A DNA stretch of 64,000 bases from Pseudomonas bohemica (GTDB lineage Bacteria; Pseudomonadota; Gammaproteobacteria; Pseudomonadales; Pseudomonadaceae). Location: NCBI RefSeq assembly GCF_002934685.1, contig NZ_NKHL01000117.1, forward strand, positions 200,986 through 264,985, written 5' to 3'. Made by a program: the position numbers and the translations under genes. The notes beneath the pieces were generated by a model. The model was not told where the DNA came from. It ran no database searches and worked only from the letters and a program-made list of their open reading frames with translations. Below, piece after piece: positions 42,430-51,956 of this stretch; position 1 is the first letter of the stretch; every line of letters starts with the position of its first letter.

Positions 42430-42458
42430 AATTTACGCAGGTGCCGAACCTAAGTCAA
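42430..42458 (-). promoter_or_regulatory. Sigma-70 promoter of the tRNA operon
   Basis: On the minus strand TTGACT (42458-42453), 17-base spacer, TAAATT (42435-42430). The start would be about 15 bases before the mature tRNA-Val 5' end. Confidence 0.75.
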
Positions 42459-42526
42459 TAGCCTGCTTGAATTTTTTTCTAAAAAAGCAGTTTCGGGCAG
42501 CAAGCTCCAGGCTGCAAGCCAGAAGC

Positions 42527-42551
42527 AAAAAAGCGAACCATCAGGCTCGCT
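42527..42551 (-). terminator. Terminator of the metZ-SDR operon
   Basis: On the minus strand AGCGAGCC, loop TGAT, GGTTCGCT, then five T. It is 46 bases past the SDR stop. Confidence 0.75.
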
Positions 42552-42596
42552 CTCGCTTTTCACTTACGGCTTGCCGCTCGAAGCTCGCAGCCGCTC

Positions 42597-43376
42597 TCAC
42601 TCGACGTAAATCATCTTCTTGCTCATGCCGCCGTCGACCACGAACTCCTGCCCGGTGACGAACCCGGCGTTCTTCGAAAGCAGCCACGCCACGGTCGCAG
42701 CGATGTCTTCCACCGTGCCCACCCTGCCCGCTGGATGCTGCGCGTGATCTGCATCGGACAGCGGTTCGGCACGACGCAGGGAAGGGTCTCGCGCGTCGAT
42801 CCAGCCTGGGCTCACGGCATTGACCCGCACTTGCGGCCCCAGGCTCATCGCCAGCGCATGGGTCAACGCCAGAATCCCGCCTTTGCTCGCTGCGTAGGCC
42901 TCGGTATCAGGCTCGGACTGCCGCGCCCGGGTCGAACTCAGGTTGACGATGCTGCCACCGTGAGCACGCAGATACGGCGCGCAGTGTTTGGCCAGCAGCA
43001 TGGGCCCGGTGAGATTGACCGCCAACACCCGGTTCCAGTGCGCCAGATCGAGGCTCTCGAGCACCGTATTACGAGGATCGGCCACAGCGGCGTTGCAGAC
43101 CAGCGCGTCCAGGCGACCGAATATGCCGAGTATTTCGGCAACGCCACTGGCGACCTGCTGTTCACTGGACACGTCCATGGCGATGAACGAGGCGTTTTCG
43201 CCCAACACGTCGGCCACCGCCTCGCCGCGCTGCCGATCGACATCAGTCAGCACGACTTGCCAGCCTTCGGTGATCAGCCAGGCGGCGATGCCCAATCCGA
43301 TACCCCGGGCAGCGCCGGTCACCAGCGCCACGCGGCCGTTGTGCACGCCGGCGGCTTCCATCACTAACTCAACCAC
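42597..43376 (-). CDS. SDR family oxidoreductase downstream of metZ
   Basis: 259 aa with a GTG start at 43376, chosen because GAGGG lies 6 bases upstream; ATG at 43361 is an alternative. Motifs VTGAARGIGLGIA, CNAAVA, NLSSTRARQSE and catalytic YAASKGG, with VSPGWIDARD. A classical SDR of unknown substrate found after metZ in many pseudomonads. Nine bases separate it from metZ, so it is the last gene of the purF-metZ operon. Confidence 0.9.
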   Translation of the reverse strand: MVELVMEAAGVHNGRVALVTGAARGIGLGIAAWLITEGWQVVLTDVDRQRGEAVADVLGENASFIAMDVSSEQQVASGVAEILGIFGRLDALVCNAAVADPRNTVLESLDLAHWNRVLAVNLTGPMLLAKHCAPYLRAHGGSIVNLSSTRARQSEPDTEAYAASKGGILALTHALAMSLGPQVRVNAVSPGWIDARDPSLRRAEPLSDADHAQHPAGRVGTVEDIAATVAWLLSKNAGFVTGQEFVVDGGMSKKMIYVE

Positions 43377-43385
43377 AGACAGCCC

Positions 43386-44597
43386 TCACAGCGCCGCCAG
43401 GCCACGAGCCAGATCGGCCTTGAGATCCGCGACGTCTTCCAGCCCCACGGCAACCCGGATCAGACTGTCGCGAATGCCCGCTGCTTCACGCTCCTGCGGC
43501 GACAGACGCCCATGGGACGTCGTGCTCGGATGCGTGATGGTGGTCTTGGTGTCGCCCAGGTTGGCAGTAATCGAGATCAGTCGAGTGGCGTCGATGAAGC
43601 GCCATGCGCCATCCTTGCCGCCCTTGACCTCGAAGCTGACCACCGCACCGAAGGCCTTTTGCTGCCGCTTGGCCAGATCGTGCTGCGGATGGCTTTCGAG
43701 GCCGGCGTAATGCACTTTCTCGATCCCGTCCTGCTGCTCCAGCCACTGGGCCAGTTCAAGTGCGCTCTGACAATGGGCGCGCATGCGGATGTTCAGGGTC
43801 TCGAGGCCCTTGAGGAACAGCCAGGCGTTGAACGGACTGAGGCTGGGGCCCGCGGTGCGCAGGAAGCCGACGACTTCCTTCATCTGCTCGCTACGGCCGA
43901 CCACCACGCCACCCATGGCGCGGCCCTGGCCATCGATGAACTTGGTCGCCGAATGCACGACCACGTCCGCCCCCATGCGCAGCGGCTGTTGCAGCGCCGG
44001 GGTGCAGAAGCAGTTATCGACGACCAGCATCGCGCCCTTGGCGTGAGCGATTTCGGCCAGGGCGGCGATGTCCACCAGCTCGGCCAGCGGATTGGAGGGC
44101 GACTCGACGAACAGCAATTTGGTATTGGGTTTGATCGCCGCGTCCCAGCCGGACAATTCCGCTAAGGGAACGTAGTCGACCTGCACGCCAAAACGCTTGA
44201 AGTACTTCTCGAACAGGCTGATGGTCGAGCCGAACACGCTTTTGGACACCAGCACGTGATCGCCGGCACTGCACAGGCTCATCACGGTCGCCAGGATCGC
44301 CGACATGCCGGTGGAGGTCGCCACGGCCTGCTCGCCGCCTTCCAGCGCCGCGATGCGCTCTTCGAACGAGTGCACCGTCGGGTTGGTGTAGCGCGAATAG
44401 ACGTTACCCGGCTGCTCGCCGGCGAACGTCGCGGCCGCATCCGCAGCCGTGCGGAACACATAGCTGGAGGTGAAAAACAGTGGATCGCTGTGTTCGCTCT
44501 CCGGCGTACGGTGCTGACCGGCGCGCACGGCAAGGGTGTCGAAACCCACGCCTTCAAGATCGCTGTCCAGTCGACCGGCATCCCATTGCTGAGTCAT
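43386..44597 (-). CDS. metZ: O-succinylhomoserine sulfhydrylase
   Basis: 403 aa, Cys/Met metabolism PLP enzyme. It joins sulfide to O-succinylhomoserine to give homocysteine for methionine synthesis. The PLP lysine is in VVHSATKFIDGQGRAMGG; SGMSAILA-type TSTGMSAILATVMSL and YSRYTNPTVHSFEERIAALE are typical. It is 21 bases after purF and expressed with it, as in other pseudomonads. Confidence 0.95.
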   Translation of the reverse strand: MTQQWDAGRLDSDLEGVGFDTLAVRAGQHRTPESEHSDPLFFTSSYVFRTAADAAATFAGEQPGNVYSRYTNPTVHSFEERIAALEGGEQAVATSTGMSAILATVMSLCSAGDHVLVSKSVFGSTISLFEKYFKRFGVQVDYVPLAELSGWDAAIKPNTKLLFVESPSNPLAELVDIAALAEIAHAKGAMLVVDNCFCTPALQQPLRMGADVVVHSATKFIDGQGRAMGGVVVGRSEQMKEVVGFLRTAGPSLSPFNAWLFLKGLETLNIRMRAHCQSALELAQWLEQQDGIEKVHYAGLESHPQHDLAKRQQKAFGAVVSFEVKGGKDGAWRFIDATRLISITANLGDTKTTITHPSTTSHGRLSPQEREAAGIRDSLIRVAVGLEDVADLKADLARGLAAL

Positions 44598-44618
44598 GCC
44601 GCCTACTCCTTGTCTGAA

Positions 44619-46127
44619 TTAGTTGTTGTACAGATCGATGATCGCACTGACTGCCTGAGTTTTGACCTTGGAGGCGTCGTTACGCGCCTGCTCGATCTTG
44701 TTCAGGTAGTGCTCGTCGATGTCACCGGTCACGTACTTGCCGTCGAAGACCGAGCAATCGAAGTTGTCGATCTTGATCTTTTTGCTGCCACTGACCGCTT
44801 CGATCAGGTCGTTGAGATCCTGATAGACCAGCCAGTCGGCACCGATGAGGTCGGCCACGTCCTGGGTGGAACGGTTGTGAGCGATCAGCTCGTGGGCACT
44901 CGGCATGTCGATGCCGTAGACGTTGGGGAAGCGTACGGCCGGGGCCGCGGAACAGAAATACACGTTCTTGGCGCCGGCTTCGCGGGCCATCTGGATGATC
45001 TGCTTGCAGGTGGTGCCGCGCACGATGGAGTCGTCGACCAGCATCACGTTCTTGCCACGGAACTCGAGCTCGATGGCGTTGAGCTTCTGGCGCACGGATT
45101 TTTTCCGCGCAGCCTGCCCCGGCATGATGAAGGTGCGGCCGATGTAGCGGTTCTTGACGAAACCTTCGCGGAACTTGACGCCCAGGTGGTTCGCCAGCTC
45201 GAGTGCGGCGGTGCGGCTGGTGTCGGGGATCGGGATGACCACGTCGATGTCGTGATCCGGACGCTCGCGCAGGATCTTGTCGGCCAGCTTCTCGCCCATG
45301 CGCAGACGCGCCTTGTACACCGAGATGCCGTCGATGATCGAGTCCGGACGCGCCAGGTAGACGTGTTCGAAGATGCACGGAGCGTATTTCGGGTTCGCGG
45401 CGCACTGACGGGTGTGCAGCTTGCCGTCTTCGGTGATGTACACCGCTTCACCCGGCGCGAGGTCGCGGATCAGGGTAAACCCCAGCACGTCCAGGGAAAC
45501 GCTCTCGGAGGCAATCATGTACTCGACGCCTTCGTCGGTATGACGTTGGCCGAAAACGATCGGACGGATGGCATCCGGGTCGCGGAAACCGACGATGCCG
45601 TAACCGGTGATCATCGCCACCACCGCGTAACCACCACGGCAACGGTTATGCACGTCGGTGACGGCCGCGAAAATGTCTTCTTCGGTCGGCTGCAGCTTGC
45701 CGCGCACCGCAAGCTCGTGGGCGAAGACGTTGAGCAACACTTCCGAGTCGGAATTGGTGTTGACGTGGCGCAGGTCAGATTCGTAGATCTCCTTGGCCAG
45801 TTGCTCGACGTTGGTCAGGTTGCCGTTGTGGGCCAGGGTGATGCCGTAAGGCGAGTTCACGTAGAACGGCTGGGCTTCGGCCGAAGTCGAGCTGCCCGCG
45901 GTTGGATAACGCACGTGACCAATGCCCATGTGGCCGACCAGACGCTGCATATGGCGTTGATGGAACACATCACGAACCAGACCGTTGTCCTTGCGCAGGA
46001 ACAACCGGCCGTCATGGCTGGTCACGATACCGGCAGCGTCCTGGCCGCGGTGCTGGAGGACGGTGAGCGCGTCATACAGCGCCTGATTGACGTTCGACTT
46101 GCCGACGATACCGACGATGCCACACAT
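44619..46127 (-). CDS. purF: Amidophosphoribosyltransferase
   Basis: 502 aa from the ATG at 46127, so that the catalytic Cys is residue 2 (MCGIVGIVG) after Met removal; an ATG at 46136 would not fit. It makes 5-phosphoribosylamine from PRPP and glutamine, the first step of purine synthesis. N-terminal glutaminase half with HRGQDAAGI and GNLTN; C-terminal transferase half with the PRPP motif VMLVDDSIVRGTT. It is 12 bases after cvpA. Confidence 0.97.
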   Translation of the reverse strand: MCGIVGIVGKSNVNQALYDALTVLQHRGQDAAGIVTSHDGRLFLRKDNGLVRDVFHQRHMQRLVGHMGIGHVRYPTAGSSTSAEAQPFYVNSPYGITLAHNGNLTNVEQLAKEIYESDLRHVNTNSDSEVLLNVFAHELAVRGKLQPTEEDIFAAVTDVHNRCRGGYAVVAMITGYGIVGFRDPDAIRPIVFGQRHTDEGVEYMIASESVSLDVLGFTLIRDLAPGEAVYITEDGKLHTRQCAANPKYAPCIFEHVYLARPDSIIDGISVYKARLRMGEKLADKILRERPDHDIDVVIPIPDTSRTAALELANHLGVKFREGFVKNRYIGRTFIMPGQAARKKSVRQKLNAIELEFRGKNVMLVDDSIVRGTTCKQIIQMAREAGAKNVYFCSAAPAVRFPNVYGIDMPSAHELIAHNRSTQDVADLIGADWLVYQDLNDLIEAVSGSKKIKIDNFDCSVFDGKYVTGDIDEHYLNKIEQARNDASKVKTQAVSAIIDLYNN

Positions 46128-46139
46128 GCGACACAACCC

Positions 46140-46727
46140 CTACTTAGTGGAACTGGATTTACCGATCACATCCTGCGGCGTCACAGACGGCAGGAGATGA
46201 TCCTTGAACGGGATATCAACAGGTACGCTGATCCCGCTGGCTAGCCACTTGCTGGACATCCCGAGAATCAGGTTTTTCGACCAGTCAGCGACCATTACGA
46301 ACTGCGGCAGCAATCTGGACTCCTGCCACCATTGATCCTGTTGTACCGGGCCCAGACTCAACAGCCCTACCGCCACCACAACCAACAGGCCTCCGCGCGC
46401 AGCGCCGAAGACCATACCCAGAAAACGATCGGTCCCGGACAGTCCGGTGACGCGAATCAGTTCTCCGATAAGAAAGTTGACCATGGCGCCGACCAAAAGC
46501 GTTGCGACGAAAAGAATGGTGCAGCCCGCAATCACGCGCGCCGAAGGTGTTTCGATGTAGTTGACCAGATACTGGGCCAGCGAACCGCCAAACATCCAGG
46601 CGACGGCACCTGCGATGATCCAGGTCAGCAAGGACAGCGCCTCCTTGACGAAGCCGCGCTTGAGACTGATCAAAGCGGAGATGGCGACAATCGCAATGAT
46701 CGCCCAGTCAACCGGAGTAAATGACAC
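46140..46727 (-). CDS. cvpA: CvpA family inner membrane protein
   Basis: 195 aa, GTG start at 46727. Four hydrophobic segments and family sequences DWAIIAIVAISALISLKRGF and LSGTDRFLGMVFGAARGGL. CvpA was first linked to colicin V export and influences envelope stress tolerance; its biochemical role is not settled. It is co-transcribed with purF, as in E. coli. Confidence 0.93.
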   Translation of the reverse strand: MSFTPVDWAIIAIVAISALISLKRGFVKEALSLLTWIIAGAVAWMFGGSLAQYLVNYIETPSARVIAGCTILFVATLLVGAMVNFLIGELIRVTGLSGTDRFLGMVFGAARGGLLVVVAVGLLSLGPVQQDQWWQESRLLPQFVMVADWSKNLILGMSSKWLASGISVPVDIPFKDHLLPSVTPQDVIGKSSSTK

Positions 46728-46867
46728 GTTGCAGCCTACAGACTGATAAGGCGGCGCATTTTAGCAGAGCGCTCGCCCGGCGGTAAGCAGGGATTGTACG
46801 TGGGGGGTAATTAAGGCGAACGATTGGACTTCGGCACCAGCAGTCGCCTTTAAGGTGGGCCTGTAGG

Positions 46868-46916
46868 CGTCGGCTTGCTGGCGAATGCGTCCGCCAGCAG
46901 CCAGCTCCTGCAGGAG
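46868..46916. repeat. REP-like palindromic element
   Basis: TAGGCGTCGGCTTGCTGGCG and a nearby inverted part (CGCCAGCAGCCAGCTCCTGC) make a short imperfect hairpin in the 203-base gap between the SPOR gene and cvpA. A different REP type from the REPINs. Confidence 0.5.
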
Positions 46917-46930
46917 GGAATTACCTGCCT

Positions 46931-47629
46931 TTACCTGTGCTCAGGCACGAAGCGCACGACGATGCCCTTGAGCTTCTGTTGCTTGTCGAGCTGATCGCGC
47001 AGACGGTCGGCTTCGGCACGCTCGATCAACGGGCCGACGAATATCCGGTTCACGCCATCCGAAGTTCGGATATAGGCGTTGTAACCCTGGGTACGCAGGG
47101 TTTTCTGCAGACCGTCCGCATTGGCACGGTTCGACAGACTGGCCACTTGCACGGCCCAGGTGATCGACAGGCCATTGGCGTCGACCCGGTTGGTGTCAGG
47201 GGCCAGTGCCGGCGGCGCGGCGGATGCCGGAGCGCTTGCCGGTTTTGCTGGAGCTTGCGTAGGCGCAGCAGCCGCAGGTTTAGCTGGAGCCGGTGCTGCC
47301 TTGGCCTGTGGCGTGGAAGCTGCGGGTTTGCCTGGAGCAGGCGCTATCGGCATCGAAGGCGATGGCTGATTGATCGGTTGAGCCGGCTGCGCCAGTTCTT
47401 CGTCGGTGGGGATCGGCTCCTGCGGCAGCGGTTGCTGCTCGGGAACCGCCACCGGGTCGACCTTGATCTGTGAAACGGCGGGCGCCTGGGGCGCGGCAGG
47501 CGCATCCACCTGTACATGGCGTGCTTCGTCCTGACGCGAGAACAGCATCGGCAGGAAGATCACCGCAATGGCGATCAGTACCAGGGCACCGACCATCCGC
47601 TGCTTGTACGCCTTATCCAGCAAAGCCAT
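46931..47629 (-). CDS. dedD: SPOR domain protein (DedD-like)
   Basis: 232 aa. One membrane helix at about residues 13-31, a long Pro/Ala/Gln-rich periplasmic linker (45-150), then a C-terminal SPOR domain (ITWAVQVASLSNRANADGLQ to KGIVVRF). SPOR domains bind denuded peptidoglycan at the septum; DedD takes part in cell division. It follows folC by 3 bases. Confidence 0.92.
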   Translation of the reverse strand: MALLDKAYKQRMVGALVLIAIAVIFLPMLFSRQDEARHVQVDAPAAPQAPAVSQIKVDPVAVPEQQPLPQEPIPTDEELAQPAQPINQPSPSMPIAPAPGKPAASTPQAKAAPAPAKPAAAAPTQAPAKPASAPASAAPPALAPDTNRVDANGLSITWAVQVASLSNRANADGLQKTLRTQGYNAYIRTSDGVNRIFVGPLIERAEADRLRDQLDKQQKLKGIVVRFVPEHR

Positions 47630-47632
47630 GTG

Positions 47633-48919
47633 TCACTTCCTCCGTGACGCGCCAGCAAGCCATTCCAGGGCCTCGGCTACGCAATAAAAAGACCCGAACA
47701 GGACGATTTCGTCGTCGGCTGTCGCCTGGGCGCATTGAGCTTCGAGCGCCAGCGCGACACTGGGGTAGGACGTCACGACGGCGCCAAGGTTCTGCAAGGC
47801 CAGGGCAATCTGCTCCCCGGAACGACTGCGCGGGGTCGGCAACGGCGCAACCGCCCAGCTGCCGAAACAGCCTTGCAGCTCGCCCAGCACCCCTTCCAGA
47901 TCCTTGTCATTGAGTAAACCGAACACCGCCAGCCGTCGTCCGCTGACCGGGCGCTGCTTCAGGCGCTGGGCCAGGAACACCGCCGCGTGGGGGTTATGCC
48001 CCACATCCAGCAGGATGCGCAGTTGCTTGCCCTGCCATTGGAAGGATCGGCGATCCAGGCGCCCGGTCACTCGCGTACCCAGCAAGGCCTGGCGCAGCGA
48101 TGCTTGCTGCCAGGGCAGATCGAGCAGAAGGTAGGCTTGAAGAGCCAGTGCCGCGTTCTGCATTGGCAGATCCAGCAACGGCAGATCATGCAATTCGATA
48201 CGGTGGCCGCTGGTATCAGTGCCGAACCAGTTCCAGCTCGTCGCCCCCACGCTCAGATCGAAATCGGAACCGCGCAACGACAGCGGGCAATGCAACGCGT
48301 GAGCCTGATCCAGTAGAGGTCGCGGCGGATCGACATCGCCACACAGCGCCGGACGCCCCTCGCGGAAAATCCCGGCCTTTTCGAACGCGACCGATCCACG
48401 AGTGTTGCCGAGCCATTCGGCGTGATCGACACCAATGTTGGTGACCAGCGCCATGTCGGCATCGATCAGGTTTACCGCATCCAGACGTCCGCCGAGGCCG
48501 ACTTCCAGCACCACCGCGTCCAGCTCAGCCTGCTCGAACAGCCAGAACGCCGCCAGCGTGCCCATTTCGAAGTAAGTCAGGGAAATGCCGCCACGGGCTT
48601 TCTCGATGACCTCGAAAGCCTCGCACAGCTGCTCATCGGTGGCTTCGACGCCTTGCACCTGCACCCGCTCGTTGTAACGGATCAGATGCGGCGAACTGTA
48701 GACGCCGACCTTGAGGCCCTGGGCCTGCAGCAATGTAGCCACAAAGGCGCAGGTAGAGCCCTTGCCGTTGGTGCCGGTGACCGTAATCACGCGCGGCGCA
48801 GGGCGGCTCAGACCAATCTGCAGCGCCACCTGTCGCGACCGATCCAGCCCCATGTCGATGGCCGAAGGATGCAGTTGCTCCAGATAGCTGAGCCAGTCGC
48901 TCAGAGAGCGTGCGGTCAT
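47633..48919 (-). CDS. folC: Bifunctional dihydrofolate/folylpolyglutamate synthase
   Basis: 428 aa. It adds glutamate to dihydropteroate and to folates. ATP loop VTGTNGKGSTCAFVA near residue 45, GVYSSPHLIRYNERVQV, EVGLGGRLDAVN and the C-terminal DVGHNPHAA. The start overlaps the accD stop (ATGA). In the order accD-folC-SPOR typical of gammaproteobacteria. Confidence 0.96.
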   Translation of the reverse strand: MTARSLSDWLSYLEQLHPSAIDMGLDRSRQVALQIGLSRPAPRVITVTGTNGKGSTCAFVATLLQAQGLKVGVYSSPHLIRYNERVQVQGVEATDEQLCEAFEVIEKARGGISLTYFEMGTLAAFWLFEQAELDAVVLEVGLGGRLDAVNLIDADMALVTNIGVDHAEWLGNTRGSVAFEKAGIFREGRPALCGDVDPPRPLLDQAHALHCPLSLRGSDFDLSVGATSWNWFGTDTSGHRIELHDLPLLDLPMQNAALALQAYLLLDLPWQQASLRQALLGTRVTGRLDRRSFQWQGKQLRILLDVGHNPHAAVFLAQRLKQRPVSGRRLAVFGLLNDKDLEGVLGELQGCFGSWAVAPLPTPRSRSGEQIALALQNLGAVVTSYPSVALALEAQCAQATADDEIVLFGSFYCVAEALEWLAGASRRK

Positions 48920-49836
48920 ATGTTGGCCGGAGCGGGAGGAACCACGATCGGCTCGATTTTCGGCGCGACGAATTTAGGGGTTGGCAGGGCCATCATCTGT
49001 GCCAGCATGTTACCCAGGCGCTGACGCAGTTGCTGACGATGGATGATCATGTCGATCGCGCCGTGATCCAGCAGGAACTCGCTGCGCTGGAAGCCTTCCG
49101 GCAGTTTTTCACGCACGGTCTGCTCGATCACCCGCGGTCCGGCGAAGCCGATCAGGGCCTTTGGCTCGGCAACGATCACATCGCCCAGCATCGCCAGACT
49201 CGCCGAAACGCCGCCGTAGACCGGGTCGGTCAATACGGAAATGAACGGCAGACCTTCTTCACGCAGGCGCGCCAGCACGGCCGAAGTCTTGGCCATCTGC
49301 ATCAGCGAGATCAGCGCTTCCTGCATGCGCGCACCGCCGGAAGCTGCGAAGCAGATCATCGGGCAGCGTTTTTCCAGCGCGTAGTTGGCCGCCTGCACGA
49401 ACCGCTCGCCAACGATGGCGCCCATGGACCCCCCCATGAACGAGAATTCGAACGCGCTGCATACCACCGGCATGCCCAGCAGCGTGCCACTCATGGAGAT
49501 CAAGGCGTCTTTCTCGCCGGTCTGCTTCTGGGCAGCGGTCAGGCGATCCTTGTACTTCTTGCTGTCGCGGAATTTCAGGCGGTCGACCGGCTCCAGGTCG
49601 GCCCCGATTTCCTGACGACCTTCAGGATCGAGGAAGATGTTTAGACGCGCGCGGGCGTCGATACGCATGTGGTGGTTGCACTTGGGACAGACGTCCAGGG
49701 TCTTTTCCAGCTCTGGACGATAAAGGACTGCCTCGCAGGAAGGGCACTTGTGCCAGAGGCCTTCAGGTACCGAGCTTTTCTTGACCTCGGAACGCATGAT
49801 CGAAGGGATCAGTTTGTCTACCAACCAGTTGCTCAT
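48916..49836 (-). CDS. accD: Acetyl-CoA carboxylase carboxyltransferase subunit beta
   Basis: 306 aa. It forms malonyl-CoA with AccA and biotinylated AccB, the first step of fatty acid synthesis. An N-terminal four-cysteine zinc ribbon (CPSCEAVLYRPELEKTLDVC through CNHH, about residues 28-50), then the crotonase-like domain with SGGARMQEA, GGVSASLAMLGDV and IGFAGPRVIEQTV. The 296 bases before it (49837-50132) hold no gene. Confidence 0.97.
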   Translation of the reverse strand: MSNWLVDKLIPSIMRSEVKKSSVPEGLWHKCPSCEAVLYRPELEKTLDVCPKCNHHMRIDARARLNIFLDPEGRQEIGADLEPVDRLKFRDSKKYKDRLTAAQKQTGEKDALISMSGTLLGMPVVCSAFEFSFMGGSMGAIVGERFVQAANYALEKRCPMICFAASGGARMQEALISLMQMAKTSAVLARLREEGLPFISVLTDPVYGGVSASLAMLGDVIVAEPKALIGFAGPRVIEQTVREKLPEGFQRSEFLLDHGAIDMIIHRQQLRQRLGNMLAQMMALPTPKFVAPKIEPIVVPPAPANI

Positions 49837-50132
49837 GCTTTCTTTCTCCAGTACCGGTGGCCACCACGCGCGGCAATCGATGCCACGCGCATGCCCTTAA
49901 ACTAAATTCATGTGCAATATCGCAAGCTGCCTGCAACGATCGGCGCCAACGCCTGACCTGCTGTCCTGGCAATTTCGACACTGCCCTCAACTTCTTTGCC
50001 GCGAGACGCACCTGCGTCTTCGCCTGTTCAATTTTGGCGATTCACAAACCTGCAAAACGCAGTCGCAGGCTAGTGGACGGCGACCGCCTGTCTGCCGTCA
50101 CATCGAAGACCGATGCAGCCGGAAAAATACCC

Positions 50133-50753
50133 TCAGACCCCGTGCACCGCACTCATGAACGCACGGATCTTGTCGTGATCCTTGAGCCCTTTCGACTTCT
50201 CCACTCCGCCGCTGACATCCACTGCATAGGGGCGAACCTGTGCGATGGCCTGGGACACGTTAGCCGACGTGAGGCCGCCAGCCAGAATGATCGGCTTGCT
50301 CAGCTGTTTTGGAATCAGGGCCCAATCGAAAGTTTCACCCGTACCGCCCGGTATACCCGCTACGTAGGTATCGAGCAGGATGCCGCAGGCTCTGTCGTAC
50401 AAGGCGCAACTGGCGGCGATGTCGTCACCGGCCTGTACGCGCAGTGCCTTGATCCATGGGCGCTGATAGCCCTCGCACAGTTCCGGGGTTTCGTCGCCAT
50501 GGAACTGGATCAGGTCCAGCGGCACGACACCGAGCAGTGCCTTGAGCGCTTCCCGCTCGGCGTTGACGAACAGCCCGACAGTGCTCACGAAAGGTGGCAA
50601 CTGAGCAATGATCGCCTGGGCCTGTTCGATGGTGACCGCGCGTGGACTCTTGGGGTAGAACACGAAACCGATGGCGTCGGCTCCCGCATCGACAGCGGCC
50701 AGCGCGTCCTCTATGCGGGTAATCCCGCAGATCTTGCTGCGAACGGCTGACAT
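50133..50753 (-). CDS. trpF: Phosphoribosylanthranilate isomerase
   Basis: 206 aa TIM barrel for the third step of tryptophan synthesis. Cys in KICGITRIEDALAAVDAGAD (general base) and Asp in VDVSGGVEKSKGLKDHDKI (general acid), with FYPKSPR and LAGGLTSANV. It is separated from the other trp genes, as usual in Pseudomonas, and follows truA by 59 bases. Confidence 0.96.
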   Translation of the reverse strand: MSAVRSKICGITRIEDALAAVDAGADAIGFVFYPKSPRAVTIEQAQAIIAQLPPFVSTVGLFVNAEREALKALLGVVPLDLIQFHGDETPELCEGYQRPWIKALRVQAGDDIAASCALYDRACGILLDTYVAGIPGGTGETFDWALIPKQLSKPIILAGGLTSANVSQAIAQVRPYAVDVSGGVEKSKGLKDHDKIRAFMSAVHGV

Positions 50754-50812
50754 GTAGTGAATACCTCAAGCCTGGCGAAAGTCACAGATGGTAGCAAATG
50801 CTGCTCCGGGCG

Positions 50813-51637
50813 TCAGCCGCCAAGTTCCGTGAAGCCCGTAAGAAAATGCGGCCCGATGTAACGCTCCGGCAACGGAAATTCATCGCGGTATTCGACCTGC
50901 ACCAGGTACAGGCCAAACGGGTGCGCAGTCACCCCACCGGTGCGGCGAACCCGACTTTGCAGCACTTCGCTGGCCCATTCCACAGGCCGCTCCCCTGCCC
51001 CGATGGTCATCAACACACCGGCAATGTTGCGCACCATGTGGTGCAGGAAAGCGTTGGCGCGAATGTCGATGACGATCATCTTGCCGTGGCGGGTGACGCG
51101 CAGGTGGTGGAGCTGTTTGATCGGCGATTTGGCTTGGCACTGCCCGGCACGAAATGCGCTGAAGTCGTGGGTTCCGACCAGATACTCCGCCGCCAGGGCC
51201 ATGCGCTCGACATCAAGTGGACGGTGATTCCAGGTGATTTCCTGGGCCAGATGCGCGGGACGAATCTGGTCGTTGTAGATCACGTAGCGGTAGCGCCGGG
51301 CTATGGCTTTGAAGCGCGCATGGAAATGCGCGGGCATGACCTTTGCCCAGGTCACACTGACGTCATGAGGCAGATTGATATTGGCACCCATGGTCCAGGC
51401 TTTCATGGTGCGAACAGCCTGGGTGTCGAAATGCACCACTTGGCCGCAGGCATGCACGCCCGCGTCGGTGCGTCCGGCGCACATCAGCGAAACCGGCGAG
51501 TCGGCGACTTTGGACAGGGCATTCTCCAGGGTTTCCTGAACCGTCAGCACCCCGGTGGACTGGCGCTGCCAGCCGCTGTAGCGCGAACCTTTATATTCCA
51601 CGCCCAGTGCGATCCTGGAAAAACCTTCGGCGGCCAT
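50813..51637 (-). CDS. truA: tRNA pseudouridine(38-40) synthase
   Basis: 274 aa from the ATG at 51637, which aligns with the beginning of TruA proteins (RIALGVEYKGSRYSGWQRQ). A TTG start at 51706 would add 23 residues; neither has a good ribosome site. It modifies U38-40 in the anticodon stem. Catalytic Asp in CAGRTDAGVHACGQVVHF. Transcribed after fimV, with a REPIN between. Confidence 0.93.
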   Translation of the reverse strand: MAAEGFSRIALGVEYKGSRYSGWQRQSTGVLTVQETLENALSKVADSPVSLMCAGRTDAGVHACGQVVHFDTQAVRTMKAWTMGANINLPHDVSVTWAKVMPAHFHARFKAIARRYRYVIYNDQIRPAHLAQEITWNHRPLDVERMALAAEYLVGTHDFSAFRAGQCQAKSPIKQLHHLRVTRHGKMIVIDIRANAFLHHMVRNIAGVLMTIGAGERPVEWASEVLQSRVRRTGGVTAHPFGLYLVQVEYRDEFPLPERYIGPHFLTGFTELGG

Positions 51638-51789
51638 TTCGGCTGCCGCTGTCTCTGCCTCGGTGTCTGTGATTGCCAAGTGCTTAAAGCCTGTCGATGT
51701 GCGCAAGGGCGGCCATTATACGGATGACGCAAAAAGACGCCATTGACAGCGACTTTGAGCAAGCCGGGATAATCGGCTGCGTATCATGA

Positions 51790-51883
51790 CTGTGGGAGTG
51801 AGCTTGCTCACGAAGAGGGCAGTACATTCATCTCAGATATAGCGTCTGAACGTCAGCCTTCGTGAGCAAGCTCACTCCCACAG
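51790..51883. repeat. REPIN copy 5
   Basis: 94 bases, perfect arms TGTGGGAGTGAGCTTGCTCA and its inverse, between fimV and truA. Its loop resembles that of copy 4 (CGAAGAG...CAGT...CAT). Confidence 0.9.
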
Positions 51884-51906
51884 AATCGAGCGAGTTACTG
51901 ACGCAA

Positions 51907-51933
51907 ACAAAAACGACCGTCGAAGCGGTCGTT
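51907..51933 (-). terminator. Rho-independent terminator of fimV
   Basis: On the minus strand AACGACCG, loop CTTCGA, CGGTCGTT, then TTTTG; 23 bases past the fimV stop. Confidence 0.8.
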
Positions 51934-51956
51934 GTCGACGCAGCATTAAGCCCGGT

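Noticed and set aside
44256..46244. 662-aa plus-strand open frame over metZ and purF
   Set aside because: Spans two conserved genes in antisense; shadow frame.
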